From Misgurnus anguillicaudatus (Eukaryota > Chordata > Actinopteri > Cypriniformes > Cobitidae), in the NCBI RefSeq assembly GCF_027580225.2, contig NC_073352.2, positions 1,366,501 through 1,430,500 of the forward strand: a stretch of DNA of 64,000 bases, written 5' to 3'. Position 1 is the first letter of the stretch; every line of letters begins with the position of its first letter. The notes under the pieces are model-generated. The model saw only the letters and a list, made by a program, of their open reading frames with translations, was not told the DNA's origin and made no database searches. Positions 32,296 to 44,352 of the stretch are shown here, piece by piece. Position numbers and translations under genes: made by a program.

Positions 32296-32588
32296 ATCAC
32301 GGCAGCTAACAGATGGACGGTTAAGCCGATCCGTCTGTTGCCTGACTTGTACCCTGGATAGTCAGACTGTATTCGAAGTAAGACTATTGGTCAGATTTAT
32401 AGAGAGAATCGCACTTCCTTCCTGAGATGGATGGAGGCCATCTCTCTTTAGCAGGTCAGGTTTCCCCCGAAAATGCTTCCAATTGTCTATAAACCCTACG
32501 TTATGCTGAGGGCACCATTTTGACATCCAGTCGTGAAGAGACAATAATCTACTGTAAGTTTCATCCCCCCGGTAGGCGGGGAGGGGAC

Positions 32589-34576
32589 TAGGGATGGGCA
32601 TAATTAATCGACGATCGATAATTGATTGTTAAGAATTTCGTCGATAACGTTAATTTGTTATCAATTAATCGAATGCATTTTTTTTATCTAACTCCTGTTT
32701 CACAAATACTCCGTATGCAGTGCGTTTGCGTATGTGTGCGGCGAATCCGTCAAGCACCCGTTGCAGTGCGCTGCTGACCGCTTATTCTGCATATAAAACG
32801 TGCATGTGATTGACACTTTCTGTGAACACTTTTCCGCATAAACAATAGAACAAAGCATCATTTTTTTTCACAAAACAATATATTTTAGATATTATTTGAC
32901 AGACTAGTAAGTGTGGATTAAGGATGTTTAAAATCTCTAGCCTGGTGGTCAGGATCTGAATGGCTCAAATCAGCAGTTTTGCAATGCTTTATTTATCTCC
33001 ACATATATCATAAATAAAAATAAGCAGAGTAACTTTGCAAGTCTACCCTTCCACATTATATATTTCCTACTATGTATGTATATGATTTCCAAATAATAAA
33101 CGAGAGTATTCAACGACAAAAAGCGTCTCATATGGAAATAAATCCTCACAATATTATTATTTCTCAAAACTTTGACAAAAATAAGCAACTGTATTCCTAC
33201 AGTTATTCAAAGATGCACACATTATTCCGCATATAATTTGAATATTATATAAAAGTATTCATTTAACGGCACGTTTCATATGGCAAATAAATATCCTCAC
33301 ATTAACATAACAGCATAATGAAATGAATAAACAGACAATAAAACACGATTGAAATATAAATTGTATTATTATTACCGGAAAAAAGCAATATTGCTAAAAT
33401 AATCTCTGAGGTAAATGCGTCAAAAACGCTGTTACCCACACAATAAGTCTAAATGAGCAATAACAGTGAAAAAAGCATTATTAGGCCATGTCTCAAAACT
33501 TTATATGACAAAATATATTTAAAAGAAATGTATACTTACAGTTGTTCAAAGATGCACACATTATTCCATATTACTCCCGTTTATGAGCACGTTTGTCTCT
33601 GGCCTCGCTCTGTTATGTAATAGATTGACAGGTGCGCATCTCGGTAATTACTACCTTAGGAAAATTAGCCATGATTTTATCATTGTGAAAATGTTTTTTT
33701 TTTTGCAGATTAAAAACGATTTGTATTTCCGCAATTTTACTACAAATATCATGGTTATGGTATATTGTGGAGTTGGAGAACATAGTAAATTTGTGTCTAC
33801 TGTTGTTTTACAACAAATAAAAACTAAAAGACTATGTTATAATTAAACAATGGTGAAAGGGCTCACAAAACGCACGCTGTTTCACACATACTCTGTATGC
33901 GGAATAAGCCAAGTTAGCGCTGAGGTACCTGTGCATCCCGGTCAGTCTAATTCGGAGCAGCTGTTTTCGTCGGCGGCTGGACTGACGGTCACCATGGGTT
34001 GCGGTCGCGTCTGACCCCAAAACATGCTTTTATTTCTCAAAAAAAAATAGACTGGTGCAGAAGTTTTATGCGAGTTACTAAAGTTAGTTATTTTTCACGA
34101 GGCTTTAATGCCTAATTTGTTATAGCCTAATGTTAGGAAGGCTAATGTCTTGCACTTTCTTCTGGCTTGAATAATTTTGAGTTACATTTTGACAAAACCT
34201 TTCAGATCTAAGTATTATGTTTTTTGTTTAATTTAATGTTAAACATGAATCTGTTTTTTGTTTTTTTATTTATTTTGGAACTAATGAGGTCTCTGTTTAA
34301 GAACGCTGGCTCGAAGCTGCAGGTTCCGCTGCTTTAGAGCACCGCACATGCACGCACATATATGTTTGAAACATAGTTTAACTGTCTTACACAAGTTGAT
34401 CTTGTAATAAAGGTCTCATCGAGGAAAAACACACTGTATATTTGTATTCATTGCATTTTTTACGTATAAAAGTTAAATAACAAATTTTATTACAAAAATA
34501 TTAATGATTAATCGATAGTCGATCGTTAATTCTCCCGATGATCGACAAAGAAAACTTAATCGAATGCCCATCCCTA
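32589..34576. mobile_element. hAT-type element inside LINE ORF1
   Basis: Inverted termini TAGGGATGGGCAT and ATGCCCATCCCTA with a perfect 8-bp duplication GAGGGGAC at 32581-32588 and 34577-34584. The sub-terminal regions are rich in AATCGA / TCGATT words in both orientations. The interior is AT-rich with no transposase ORF; two short ORFs (33583-33846 plus, 33832-34020 minus) look like chance. Confidence 0.92.
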
Positions 34577-35039
34577 GAGGGGACCAGAGCATATTACATT
34601 GTCTGACATTGTTTTAGCGATTTCACATATCTCTTTAATATTATCTTTGGTGATCTCCGACTGGCGGAGTCTGGTGTCATTAGTGCCGGCGTGAATAACA
34701 ATTTTAGAAAACTTACGCTTAGCATTAGCCAGCACTTTAAGTTTTGATCTAATGTCTGAAGACCTGGCTCCCGGTATACAATCGACTATGGTGGCTGGTG
34801 CCTCAATGTTCGCGTTCCTAAGTATCGAATCTCCAATGACCAAGGCACTTTTAACAGACGTCTCAGTCGGTGTATTGCTTAGAATATCGAACCTGTTTGA
34901 AATTACCAGGGGGGTCTTGGGTGGGCACCGGAAACGACTTTGCCGCCTGACAGTCACCCAGTTAGTCGGCCCCCTTGACTCAGATGATGGAACCGAGCTA
35001 TGTGTATTACGTTTAACACTAGGCGCACCCGAAACAGTG

Positions 35040-35157
35040 TTTGTAGCATTAGCGGTATTAGCGTTTGTAGCATTAGCGGTATTAGCGTTTGTAGCATTAG
35101 CGGTATTAGCGTTTGTAGCATTAGCGGTATTAGCGTTTGTAGCATTAGCGGTATTGC
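35040..35157 (-). repeat. 24-bp coding minisatellite in ORF1
   Basis: Five copies of GTAGCATTAGCGGTATTAGCGTTT (plus strand), identical except at the ends, encoding NTANATNA units in ORF1. The identity of the units suggests very recent expansion, and the length keeps the frame. Confidence 0.92.
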
Positions 35158-36660
35158 TGTCATCAACTAGCGTTTGGATGCGCGCTTCTAGTTCTGCAAT
35201 CTTCTCCGTCAGCCTTACTACTTCAATACACTTAGCACAAGTAAACCCCTCTGTGCTGATGGAAGAAGCTAAACTGTACATGTGGCAAGTAATGCAGGTT
35301 ACAATAACAAGCGGAGTCTTACCGCTTTCATGTTGGGTGATGGCGTCTTCGGTCGCCTGGACGCGGTCCGTGAAGCTACATCGCGAGGGAAGCTCACTCG
35401 CAGCACGCCCCGATCGCCTGCGGACGTCTGTAGCCAGTGTGATGTGAGGCATGCTGAATCTGCGACGGCCGGGCAGCGGCTCCTCCACGGCTTCCCGATC
35501 GCTTTCATTCTGGGCGATGGCGTCTCCGTTCCCTCGAGCGCGGTCCGTGAAGCTGCACCGCGTAACGTTAGGGTGTTCGCTTTTTGCACTTCTCGGTCGC
35601 TTGTGGATGTCTGGAGCTTGGGTGAACTGGGCACTGTACGTCGCGTAGGATCTGCGATAACCGGGTATCAACTGCTCCACAGCTTCCCGCTCAGGTGAGG
35701 ACAGGTCTGAATATCATACAGTGGATGAGTCCGCCATTAGATCGGCAAATTGGTAACTAAAACCGGCACCTGTTTGTTGATGCTAGCGGGCTATATGCTA
35801 ACACTGAGTGTTTAGCAGTGAAAAATCGTTTCACGTGGTAGTACTGCTCAATAGTCGACACGGTAAAGTATTCTTGAGATAAACGAATATGTTATATTAT
35901 ATAAAAAGGAACAAGGTAGTCAGAAAATAGGATTTGGATGATAAACTCGACGGAGCTCTGATGCACGATGCTCACTGCTCACTCTCTCTCTCTCTCAGGT
36001 TCACGCCTCCCTCTCTCTCTCTCTCAGGTTCACGATGCATAGTGCTAGTATTCCTTTCATCCATGCGCAGCACAAAAGTCCGGCATCGTTCATGAATTCG
36101 AAGTACAGGCGGAGATAGCAGCTTTACCTAGATACTTCCTATGACAAGACCCCTGTTCTAAGATGGCGGCGGTTTTGACGCATGCTCCTATAAATAAAAT
36201 TGAATTGAATATATTTTTTGAAAGTTTCTGGTTTTGATTCTCTTCCATGCAAAACATCAAAAGTTTCTATTTTTCGTTCCATGAACCGGTTCAAAGCCCT
36301 GAATAAAATTAAAATGAAGAAATTAAAATAAAACCTCTTACCATATGGACGTGTAGCCTTCAAGGGGGTTGTTGGATTTTTTCATGCACTTTTAATTTTT
36401 TTATTGAAAGTTACTTTTTCATATATTATTTGCATAGTATTATCATAATGATAATATAAATATATTGGCTGTATATAAATATATTGGGAGAAAGCTGTTA
36501 TATGTGAAATCAGATAATGTGCACCCTTATATAGTCAAAATTGAATGACCCTCATTTCATAACACATCGATTCGACTGTACTGATTCTCCTGTGGAAGCA
36601 TCGAATCTTCTACTACATCCTAACGGGTTTATCAGCATTATCTTTACTATCTTTATTATT

Positions 36661-36766
<106 letters not shown>

Positions 36767-37236
36767 TTCTAATAAAGATACAGAGAAATAATTGCAATAA
36801 TAACATTTATTAATTTTAGTCTGGGACTAGCCTAAGCCTTGTCTGTGAAACTGGGCAATTCATCTGCTAAAATGTGGTTACTGTACTAATAAAAGCATAG
36901 TTTATTTTCTTTATGGTGACAACTGTAAACAACAATGGATATGAAATGAGATTTGTGTCTTACTATGCTAAATATATTACTCGGATTGTAATACTAAATT
37001 GTTTTCTTCAGAACTGTATATTTCCTGTGTATGTGTAAAGGAATATATCCAGTGATATGCACAAGACTAGACAAAACATACAAAGGTAAAGATATATGTC
37101 CATGTATAACTATAGTATAGTAGTAATTAAGCGTTGATTGGAATAACTAAATTTGTATTTTAGTATGCTTGCCATCTCCTGTGTTTAAAAAATTGGCCCT
37201 GAGTCAAAAAAAAGTTTGCCGACCCCTGGTTTATGC

Positions 37237-38966
37237 TTATTAGCTAAGATCACCTGACATTCACAGTTTTTATGTTGTCTACATATTAACTTTTATTTTA
37301 CACATTGTGATACTTATTTGTACATCTAGTTGTTGTCTGTATTTTTAGAGTAATAATATATGCTTATGAATGATTGTAAGTGATGTGAGCAGTATTAACC
37401 ATCATTATTTGAACCAAGCTAAATTAGCTCAATCTTCAACACTGCTGATTTACAATGACTAAATGAAACACTCAGATATCAGACAATCCAAGAAATATAA
37501 ATCTCCACCAAAATCTTAAGTCCAATGTGGGCATGTTAGTTGTTTGACCAAAATGTGAATTTGCTGTGGAATGGATTAAACTAATGAAAAACACGCACAT
37601 TGATAGAGTGACATGAAAACGTTCCTGTCAAACCTTACATTAGGAGTAAACTGGTTGTAACTAACAGTAATTTATTTACTGCATATTGTCTACAGTATTT
37701 AAACAAAATCTGTAGGAATGTGAAAATAAATATTTATTTATTAGAACCATCGATGGTCCTGAGGACTTGAAAATAGATTTCCGCTTTTTTACATCTTAGT
37801 GACAAAAATTCCATATTTTCCTAAATTTTGTGTAAAGTATTATCCAACATCATGTAGAAGTTTGTAACAGCTATACATTCAAATATACAAATTTAAGATA
37901 TAAATCAGTATAAAATGTTAAAATATGTATAATATTTAACATAATATTCTTTATATAGTTAAATGTGTTAAGAAACTTGTATAACAAGTTGCATAACTTA
38001 ACTTAGCAGAGCCGATCATCTCTACGCAGGGTACGCAAGCTGTGTAGGGCCCCAAACCACTAGAGGGCCCCCTTGCTCTTAACTTCATGCTGCGCTGCAA
38101 CAGACCAGCGGGTGAGTGACATCATTGTGTCAGGAGAGCCATTCAAAAGCATAACAAGCAGTATGATCTCACAATACTTTTAAAACAGTACCTTTAATTC
38201 CAATTGTCAGTCGGTCAGTGCAGCTCTGCATGCAGTGATGCGCCTATCAACATCCCGGAGCAGAAAAGACAAAAAGTGCCATGAAGGTGAAGTAAAAAGA
38301 TTAAGCACACATTAATAGACAATGGATTTATTACACTCAGTACAAAACCCTAGATTCAGTCCAGTGTGATTTTAGAAATGCTTGTATGCATTAATAATTA
38401 AACACTTTCATACGTGTTAAATAAATAAACACATTCATTCATACACGATGTTGTGTGACTCATGTTAGCATTTTTTAAAAATGCACATTCAATCTAAAGT
38501 TTACATATTTAAAGAATTATTGATTTTATTGATTTATTTTTTTAAGCAAATTGGAAAATTTGTTGTTTGTTAAAGGTTTTCTGACAGCTAATTTTATTTT
38601 TTTATTCAGCATTTTCTGTAGTAAATGGGATGCTATAGACAAGATTGTCCAGTAGAGGGCAGCATGGGATTGCATGTGTAACCTTTCCTTTTGATGCAAT
38701 GGAGTAGAGAGTAGTGTTGCTCCAGTGTCAGTCTGTTGTTCCTGAGCATGGTGTCGAGATGCAATTTGTCTGCTCTGCACCTGTTAATAAAGATTCAAGT
38801 TAATCTATCTCCATGTCTCCACATTAATGATTCACCTAAGGGACATTTTCAATTTGTTTCCCTGATGTTCTACATCTCTTATTCATGAATATCAGTCATG
38901 TGACCTTCTACATCATTCCAGTTGCCTGCCGCCATCTTGAGTACCTACCGAGTACCAGTAGGCTAC
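37237..38966. other. Unassigned AT-rich sequence
   Basis: No gene recognised. Near 38640-38820 a stretch ending CTGTTAATAAAGATTCAAG has the look of an LTR poly(A) region, but I could not find ends. A GC-richer patch lies near 38030-38110. The rest is AT-rich without structure. Confidence 0.4.
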
Positions 38967-38974
38967 TGACAAAC

Positions 38975-39624
38975 CAGGCTTGTGCACAATTCAGAATTTC
39001 ATAATTGGCCTCCATTCAATTCATGAATTGGAATTTGAATTGAATTGACTCCGCCCTACAGGAAGTTGAATTTGAATTGGAATTGGAATGACAGGAAGTG
39101 GAATTAAATTCATGGCCATTCAAAGAAATTCCACAAACAAAACAGAAAGAATCTCACATACATTCAGTGTTAGGAAAGTTACTTTGGAAAATAGTTTGGA
39201 AACCATTTTAAATACTTGGTTAAAGTAAAACATTCTGGAAAATTAAGTCATGTTCCATCGTGTTACACAAAATTACAATTACAAAAAAATCAAAAAAGTT
39301 TTGAACATTAATTGCTGGGGGAAAACATGTTCTGTTAATGTAATCTGTTCAAGTAGTTCAAACTAATATAATTTATAGATTATGTAATGCAATCATATCT
39401 GACATATACTGAAAGCTTTATTTTTAACACTTTACTTTCTTTATAATATGTATGTGAATTTCTTTGAATTTCTGTTGAATTGCAATTCTGCTTCCTTTAA
39501 TTCAAATTCGAATTGTAATTCTAGATCCTGTTTTTGACATCAATTCAAATTCAATTCAAATTCAAGAATTAAATTGGAATTTAGGAGTCATTCTCAATTC
39601 AATTCTGAATTGTGCACAAACCTG
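38975..39624. mobile_element. hAT-type MITE with 8-bp TSD TGACAAAC
   Basis: Inverted termini CAGGCTTGTGCACAATTCAGAATT and its near-complement ending CACAAACCTG, flanked by perfect TGACAAAC at 38967-38974 and 39625-39632. Both arms are built of AATTCAATTC-like words, giving long imperfect self-complementarity. No coding capacity. Confidence 0.92.
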
Positions 39625-39852
39625 TGACAAACATTGGCTAGCTTGCTACGATTTATGGATTTCTCATCTTTTACTGTCTACGAGTCTTATGGATACAGGA
39701 AAATGGCTACGAAAGAAAACATTTCGCATCTAAACTGTTATGAAAAGAAACGCTACTTTAAAAAATATCTTGGTTAGGGTGTGATGCCTACTCAATCTCT
39801 GATGCGTTCTTCCAGCCGCTGTCCGCTGCTACTGAACTACCATTATTTTTAC

Positions 39853-40380
39853 AACACCAAGAATTCACGACAACATGAAACTTTGCTCGAAGTATCAGCT
39901 GGATCTCTACACATGAACGTGAGCACCGAGAACATTGTTTGTGCACACACAGTCCACCAAAAGAAAGGCCCCGAACAACTGACTTTGGCCGTTTCTGTGT
40001 CCGCTCGCATCTTTGCCAGACATAAAGGAGCAATTTCCAAATGCGAATGAATGAATCTCATATGAGGTTTCTTGTTTAACTAGAAGGTCAATATTGTTTT
40101 TTACTTGCGACAAAACATTAAATTATCCATGCATTTATATGGAACTATCCTTTGGAGCTATCCATCTTTACTCTCCTCCCTCCTTACGTTGCATTCGGAG
40201 ATAGATACATCTTGACTGGCGAGCGGACACCAAAACAACCAAAGTCAGTTGTTCAAAACCTTCTTTTTAGTAAACTTTGGGTACACAAACAATGTTCTCA
40301 ATGCTCGAGTTCATGTGTAAAGACACAGGTAATACTGAGAAGCAAGGTGTCATGTTGTGTCGAGCCTTCTTAGTGTTGCA
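39853..40380. repeat. Fold-back pair with arms of about 150 bp
   Basis: The arm at about 39853-40010 (AACATGAAACTTTGCTCGA ... CAACTGACTTTGG ... GTCCGCTCGC) recurs inverted at about 40215-40380 (GCGAGCGGACACC ... CCAAAGTCAGTTG ... ATGTTGTGTCGAGC). The central spacer is about 200 bp. Overlapping small ORFs on both strands come from this symmetry. Likely a fold-back MITE or inverted duplication; no TSD found. Confidence 0.7.
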
Positions 40381-40858
40381 AAAATTGCGATTTTAATGCT
40401 CACAACATATTGAAGGCATAACTTCTAGTTCTTTTGCAACCACTTCAGGTACTTAAAATGGTGAAGACACGTTTGAGATGTGAGTGATGTCAGCTGATAT
40501 TCATGAATAGAATAAATTTGGCAATATTCCTTGTTTTTTCTAAGTATTAACGTAACAGATTAAGGGCTTTTCAGAAAACACGTGTCAATGTTATAATTAG
40601 GATTCTGATGAGTGTCACAGTAATGTTTAAGAGACCCATGTCAGGAAACAAACAGACCGTCCATCTGTTAGCTGCCTTGACATGTCAAGAAGGGAACGCT
40701 CTGTCCATACCATGCAACTGATTCGAAAAATAGTACCTATGAAAAGTTCCAGTCAGGATTCAGGCCCCACCATAGCACAGAGACAGCACTGCTTAGAGTT
40801 ACAAATGACCTTCTTTAATATTTTAACATGGTGGAATCTCAATTCTTATATTCTAGAC

Positions 40859-41051
40859 CAGGGTTCCCCAAATCTTACCCTGGGGGGCCGGAGCACTACA
40901 GAGTTTAGATCCAACCCTAATCAAACTTACCCACCTGTGATTTTCTAATGATCATGAAGACCTTGCTTAGCTTGCTCATGTGTGTTTGATTAGGGTTGGA
41001 GCTAAACTCTGCAGTGCTCCGGCCCTCCAGGGTAAGATTTGGGGAACCCTG
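40859..41051. mobile_element. hAT MITE with 8-bp TSD TTCTAGAC
   Basis: Termini CAGGGTTCCCCAAATCTTACCC and GGGTAAGATTTGGGGAACCCTG (22-bp inverted repeat), flanked by TTCTAGAC at 40851-40858 and 41052-41059. The interior is also largely self-complementary (CTAATCAAAC against GTTTGATTAG). It splits the RT sequence of the L2 relic between ILD and VSAAFDT. Confidence 0.96.
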
Positions 41052-41334
41052 TTCTAGACGTTAGCGCAGCCTTTGACACAATAGATCACACAATTTTACT
41101 TAATAGACTAGAAAACTATGTTGGCATCATTGGCGTTACCCTGGTTTAGATTTTATTTAACCAACCGCTATTACTTTGTTTATGTAAATGAGGAAAAGTC
41201 ATGTCACTCCCAGGTTAAATATGGTCTACCGCAGGGATCAATTCTAGGCCCTATCCTTTTCTCATTATATAATGTACCTCTAGGGGACATTATAAGGATA
41301 AGGACATATAACATAAGTTTACACTGATATGCAG

Positions 41335-42384
41335 TAGGGGTGTGACGAGATTTCATGCGACGAGATCTCACTAGATTAAATGTGTCTCGGGACATTCATT
41401 ATGTCACAAGATTTTTGTTTTTTTTAGATTAGATTAGATTAGATTAGATTAGATTCTTTATTGTCCCCAGAGGGATAATTGTTTTCACACAGTCAGGTTG
41501 TCCAGGACAGCATACATTACAACTAATACACCCTTATACAGCAGATGACAAATAAACCCTTATTCCCACTTATACAACAGATAACAAAAAAAAAAAACAT
41601 CCTCAAACATATAGTCAAGAAAAACATGTGGAAAACATAGACATCTAGACAAGAAAAACATGACATGGGCAATATACAGTGATACCAGTGAAATCTACAT
41701 ATTCTTATTTAGTGCTATGATAGCTGTAGAGACAAAACTTTTTTTGAAATGGGCCTTTTTCCAGTTCATTACCTTATATCTGCGGCCAGATTTCTCATGG
41801 AGGAGAAATGCTGGCCGTTTCTCAAATAAAAGACTGCATCCTTCGGAGGTCGTATTTGTAGACTACTTTTACGTCATAAAGACGTAATAAAGACGAGAAT
41901 ATTAACAATTATAAAGTTTACTAATTATTTAGTTAATCGCAAGTAATGCTCAGTTAATTATCTGAAATAAACCTTGATAACGTATGCAGCCTCCATATGC
42001 GACCTCGGGAGGATGCAGCTTTCTGTTTGAACCATTTACAGTGCATGCATTATATTCTGTCTTTAACTGCATTTGCTTTTTTGTTTGGGTTTCCAATAAT
42101 GTTCGTTTGGGAACTCGTATGAAGTCTGAGACACGTTGTGTTTGTCTGTCGATCAGTGTCAGATGTGAAGTCTCAGCAGATTAAACCCTTACTCAGAGTT
42201 TACATGATTTAATGTCTGCATGTTCTAGCTCTAAAATGACAGTGACTATCATTTCTATTTTAAAGAAATGGACGCATATATTAAATATTTAAATGGATTT
42301 AAACATTGTTTGGCTAAAATAAGCGTTTCTCTGTCTAAAGTGAAAGTGAAGATAGCATCCGCAAAGTGTCTCGTCACACCCCTA
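41335..42384. mobile_element. hAT-type element inside the L2 relic
   Basis: Inverted termini TAGGGGTGTGACGAGA and TCTCGTCACACCCCTA, with flanking ATATGCAG (41327-41334) and CTATGCAG (42385-42392), an 8-bp duplication with one changed base. It carries a 5'-truncated LINE fragment (41421-41860). No transposase ORF. Confidence 0.87.
41421..41860 (-). pseudogene. 5'-truncated Rex1-like LINE tail
   Basis: On the minus strand the end of a LINE RT ORF reads RYKVMNWKKAHFKKSFVS then a TAG. A short 3' UTR with TCTGGGGACAATAAAGAATC and an (AATCT)n tail follows (41424-41456 on the plus strand reads TTAGA repeats). ATAAAG with a pentanucleotide tail is typical of Rex1/Babar-type fish LINEs. The copy inserted into the hAT element 41335-42384, so it is younger than that element. 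Confidence 0.65.
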
Positions 42385-42505
42385 CTATGCAGATGATACC
42401 CAGCTTTAAATCTTCTCACATCCTAGTGAAACCCACCAGTTTTTTAAGCTAACAGATTGTATTAGTGAGATCAGTGACTGGATGGCAAATTACTTCCTTA
42501 TGCTA

Positions 42506-43398
42506 ATACATTGCGCTTTACACACGACACGGGTTTTTACGAGCATCACGTTTTTTTACGAGCACCACATTTTTTATGCGTGAGGAGACGCTAGTACTCG
42601 CACACATAGACGCCATATGCGATGTGTTTTTAAAGTTCATACTCGCTTACAGAAACGCATTAAAACTTTGTTAAAAAACAGAAGCTAGACGATCAGTCGA
42701 TGGGCATCTGAAAACAGTCATCTGAAAACAGATTTTTATAAAACTAATAACTGCAGATGTTTATCTGAGATGTTCTGAATTTAGTTTATGTACATGAAAG
42801 TTTATCTGAATGTAGTGCTATCAGTGATATGTACCATCAGTTATGTATGTAAACTTGTGTGGTATTTCTGTGGACCATTTATGCTAACAGCTGTTTATAA
42901 CTCTCTTACAGGTCTGCATCCCTCTCATCAGTACAAAACTATGAAGTGGAAAAACATATTCACACCTTCTGGCATTTAGTAATGGTAAAATGAGCCACAA
43001 GAAGTTTACAGCTCTGTTGTGTATCAGTTTCTTAGTTTATAAGTTAAGTTTTTGAATAGGGTTTGTTTTCAAATAAACTGAAAATGTCCCACTGATGTTC
43101 ATTTCTGTTTTATTGTTAACTTCTTAATAAACCACAACAAACATGTATACATTTCTTTTGTCCTCATATTCTTTACTGTAGTTCCCCCTCACGTTCCTGC
43201 CTAAAGGCTCATTATGCAGCTCATTATGCAGCTCATTATGCAGCTCATTATGCAAGTCTTTTGTTTCCTCAGCTGTCAATCACTTCCGTCACTTCCGCCG
43301 CACTGAGAGAGAGACGAGGACTCGCAAGCCCGGAGCACCGTTGCGCTTATCAGCTAAATCCTATTTTTTCTATCTTATTCTTATCTATATAATATAAC
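42506..43398. other. Unassigned sequence with a 12-bp tandem repeat
   Basis: No gene recognised. Four exact copies of GCTCATTATGCA occupy 43207-43254. A GA-rich stretch (GAGAGAGAGACGAGGA) follows near 43303. Confidence 0.5.
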
Positions 43399-44160
43399 GG
43401 TAACACTTTATTTTAAGGTGTCCTTAATACAGAGTAATTACCTCATTAAGTACTTAGTAGTAGACGGTGTAATTACATGCAACTAAATGTACTTAATATA
43501 TAACTAAGTTATGAAACAGCATGTACTTACAGATGTTATTATGCACATGTAATAAGCTGCAACTGTTACACATATGTAACAAGTCGAGAATGTTACAAAG
43601 CTAACTACTGGTGTAATAAAAGGTCTTGTTACATATGTGTTACAATGTAATCATATTGAAAGTACTTTGTGTAGTACTGTGTAACAACAAGTACCTACAT
43701 ATGTTACTAGTTACATAGTTCACAGTTTAAATACATGCATTAGCTTCATAATTACATTTAAATTACATAATATTACACAGGGATAAGCTACGTAAAATAA
43801 AGTGTATCAAAAGTGTACTTAAGTGTACTTCATGTGTATCTACCTACCTTATCCATCTGTAACGTAGTTTGAATCAACTCACTAGTTCACAGTTTAATTA
43901 CATGCATTAGCTTCTTAATTACATTTAAATTACATAATATTACACGGGGATAAGCTGCGCTAAATAAAGTGTATCTAGAGTGTACTTAAGTGTACTTCAT
44001 GTGTATCTACATACCTTATCTATCTGTAACGTAGTTTGAATCAACTCACTAGTTCACAGTTTAATTACATGAATTCGCGTCTTAATTATATTTAAATAAC
44101 ATACTATTACACAGGGATAAGCTACATAAAATAAAGTGTATCTAGAGTGTATCAGAGCGA
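43399..44160 (+). repeat. Left inverted arm, GGTAACACTTTATTTTAAGG terminus
   Basis: Starts GGTAACACTTTATTTTAAGG and continues as the reverse complement of 57905-58249 for about 350 bp. About 2.5 tandem units of roughly 157 bp (TTAATTACATGCATTAGCTTC ... GATAAGCTACGTAAAATAAAGTGTATC) follow. The same units occur inverted in the right arm. Confidence 0.85.
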
Positions 44161-44352
44161 CGCGATCTCATTCATTTCAATGGAAACCGGGTGACTGCAG
44201 CACGAGCGAAATTGACTAGTGACTGTCGACCCCAAAAACGAGCGTTTAAAGACACAAAAGTGGAAACAGGCAACTTTTCATAGTACTTCTATAAGTGTGA
44301 CTGCGTCCACTAGGGGAAAACGTAGTCGGCGATCCACTTTTTTTCTCCTTAA

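Larger units (their letters stand above)
32362..35737 (-). pseudogene. L2 LINE ORF1 (coiled coil, esterase), split by a hAT element
   Basis: Probable start ATG at 35735-35737, but codon 8 is a TGA (35714-35716); after it the frame is open to 34585. Features in order: a duplicated basic N-terminal block, a CxxC pair (VTCITCHMY, FTCAKC), a coiled-coil-like segment (VRLTEKIAELEARIQTL), the TANATNAN repeat, and an SGNH-type esterase (ALVIGDSILRN block I, VIHAGTNDTRL block III). The hAT element 32589-34576 then interrupts, and the last block DGLHPSQEGSAIL with the expected catalytic Asp and His lies at 32588-32362. ORF1 with an esterase and coiled coil is known from the zebrafish L2 lineage. The premature stop and the insertion disable this copy. 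Confidence 0.85.
27728..36208 (-). mobile_element. Near full-length L2-type LINE with 11-bp TSD
   Basis: The insertion is bracketed by ATATATTTTTT at 27717-27727 and 36209-36219. The minus strand runs from a 5' UTR containing AAGATGGCGGCGG (near 36160) through ORF1 (35737-32362, split by a hAT element) and ORF2 (32295-29269) to a long 3' UTR with two tandem repeats. It ends in an AAATAAAATTGAATTGAATTG tail, typical of fish L2 elements. ORF2 is intact. Unusually, the 5' end starts with an inverted copy of the 3' tail. Confidence 0.9.
21388..36301. mobile_element. Second hAT element nested in the outer hAT
   Basis: Termini CAGGGCTTTGAACC at 21388 and GGTTCAAAGCCCTG ending at 36301 are perfect inverted repeats over 14 bp. 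The 8-bp duplication AATAAAAT lies at 21380-21387 and 36302-36309. Inside are a DIRS element (about 22880-27395) and an L2 LINE (27728-36208). A 29-30-bp direct duplication (CTGAACTGGTTAGAACAAAA) lies at 21478-21545 close to the left end. No hAT transposase is visible, so this was a short non-autonomous copy before the nested insertions. Confidence 0.88.
40639..42505 (+). pseudogene. Deleted L2 LINE copy split by two hAT elements
   Basis: The 5' part (CCGTCCATCTGTTAGCTGCC, then ATG TCA AGA) matches the ORF1-ORF2 junction of the L2 LINE at 32280-32340. It then jumps directly to the RT ([19 protein letters not shown]), so the endonuclease and early RT are deleted. After a hAT MITE it continues with [30 protein letters not shown]. 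After a second hAT it continues YADDTQL, a stop, SHPSETHQFF, and ends near 42505. It is a dead relative of the near-intact LINE in the same window, in opposite orientation. Confidence 0.85.

Noticed and set aside
34752..35447. Plus-strand ORF of 231 codons over the LINE ORF1
   Set aside because: Antisense shadow of ORF1; its repeats are the complement of the 24-bp coding minisatellite.
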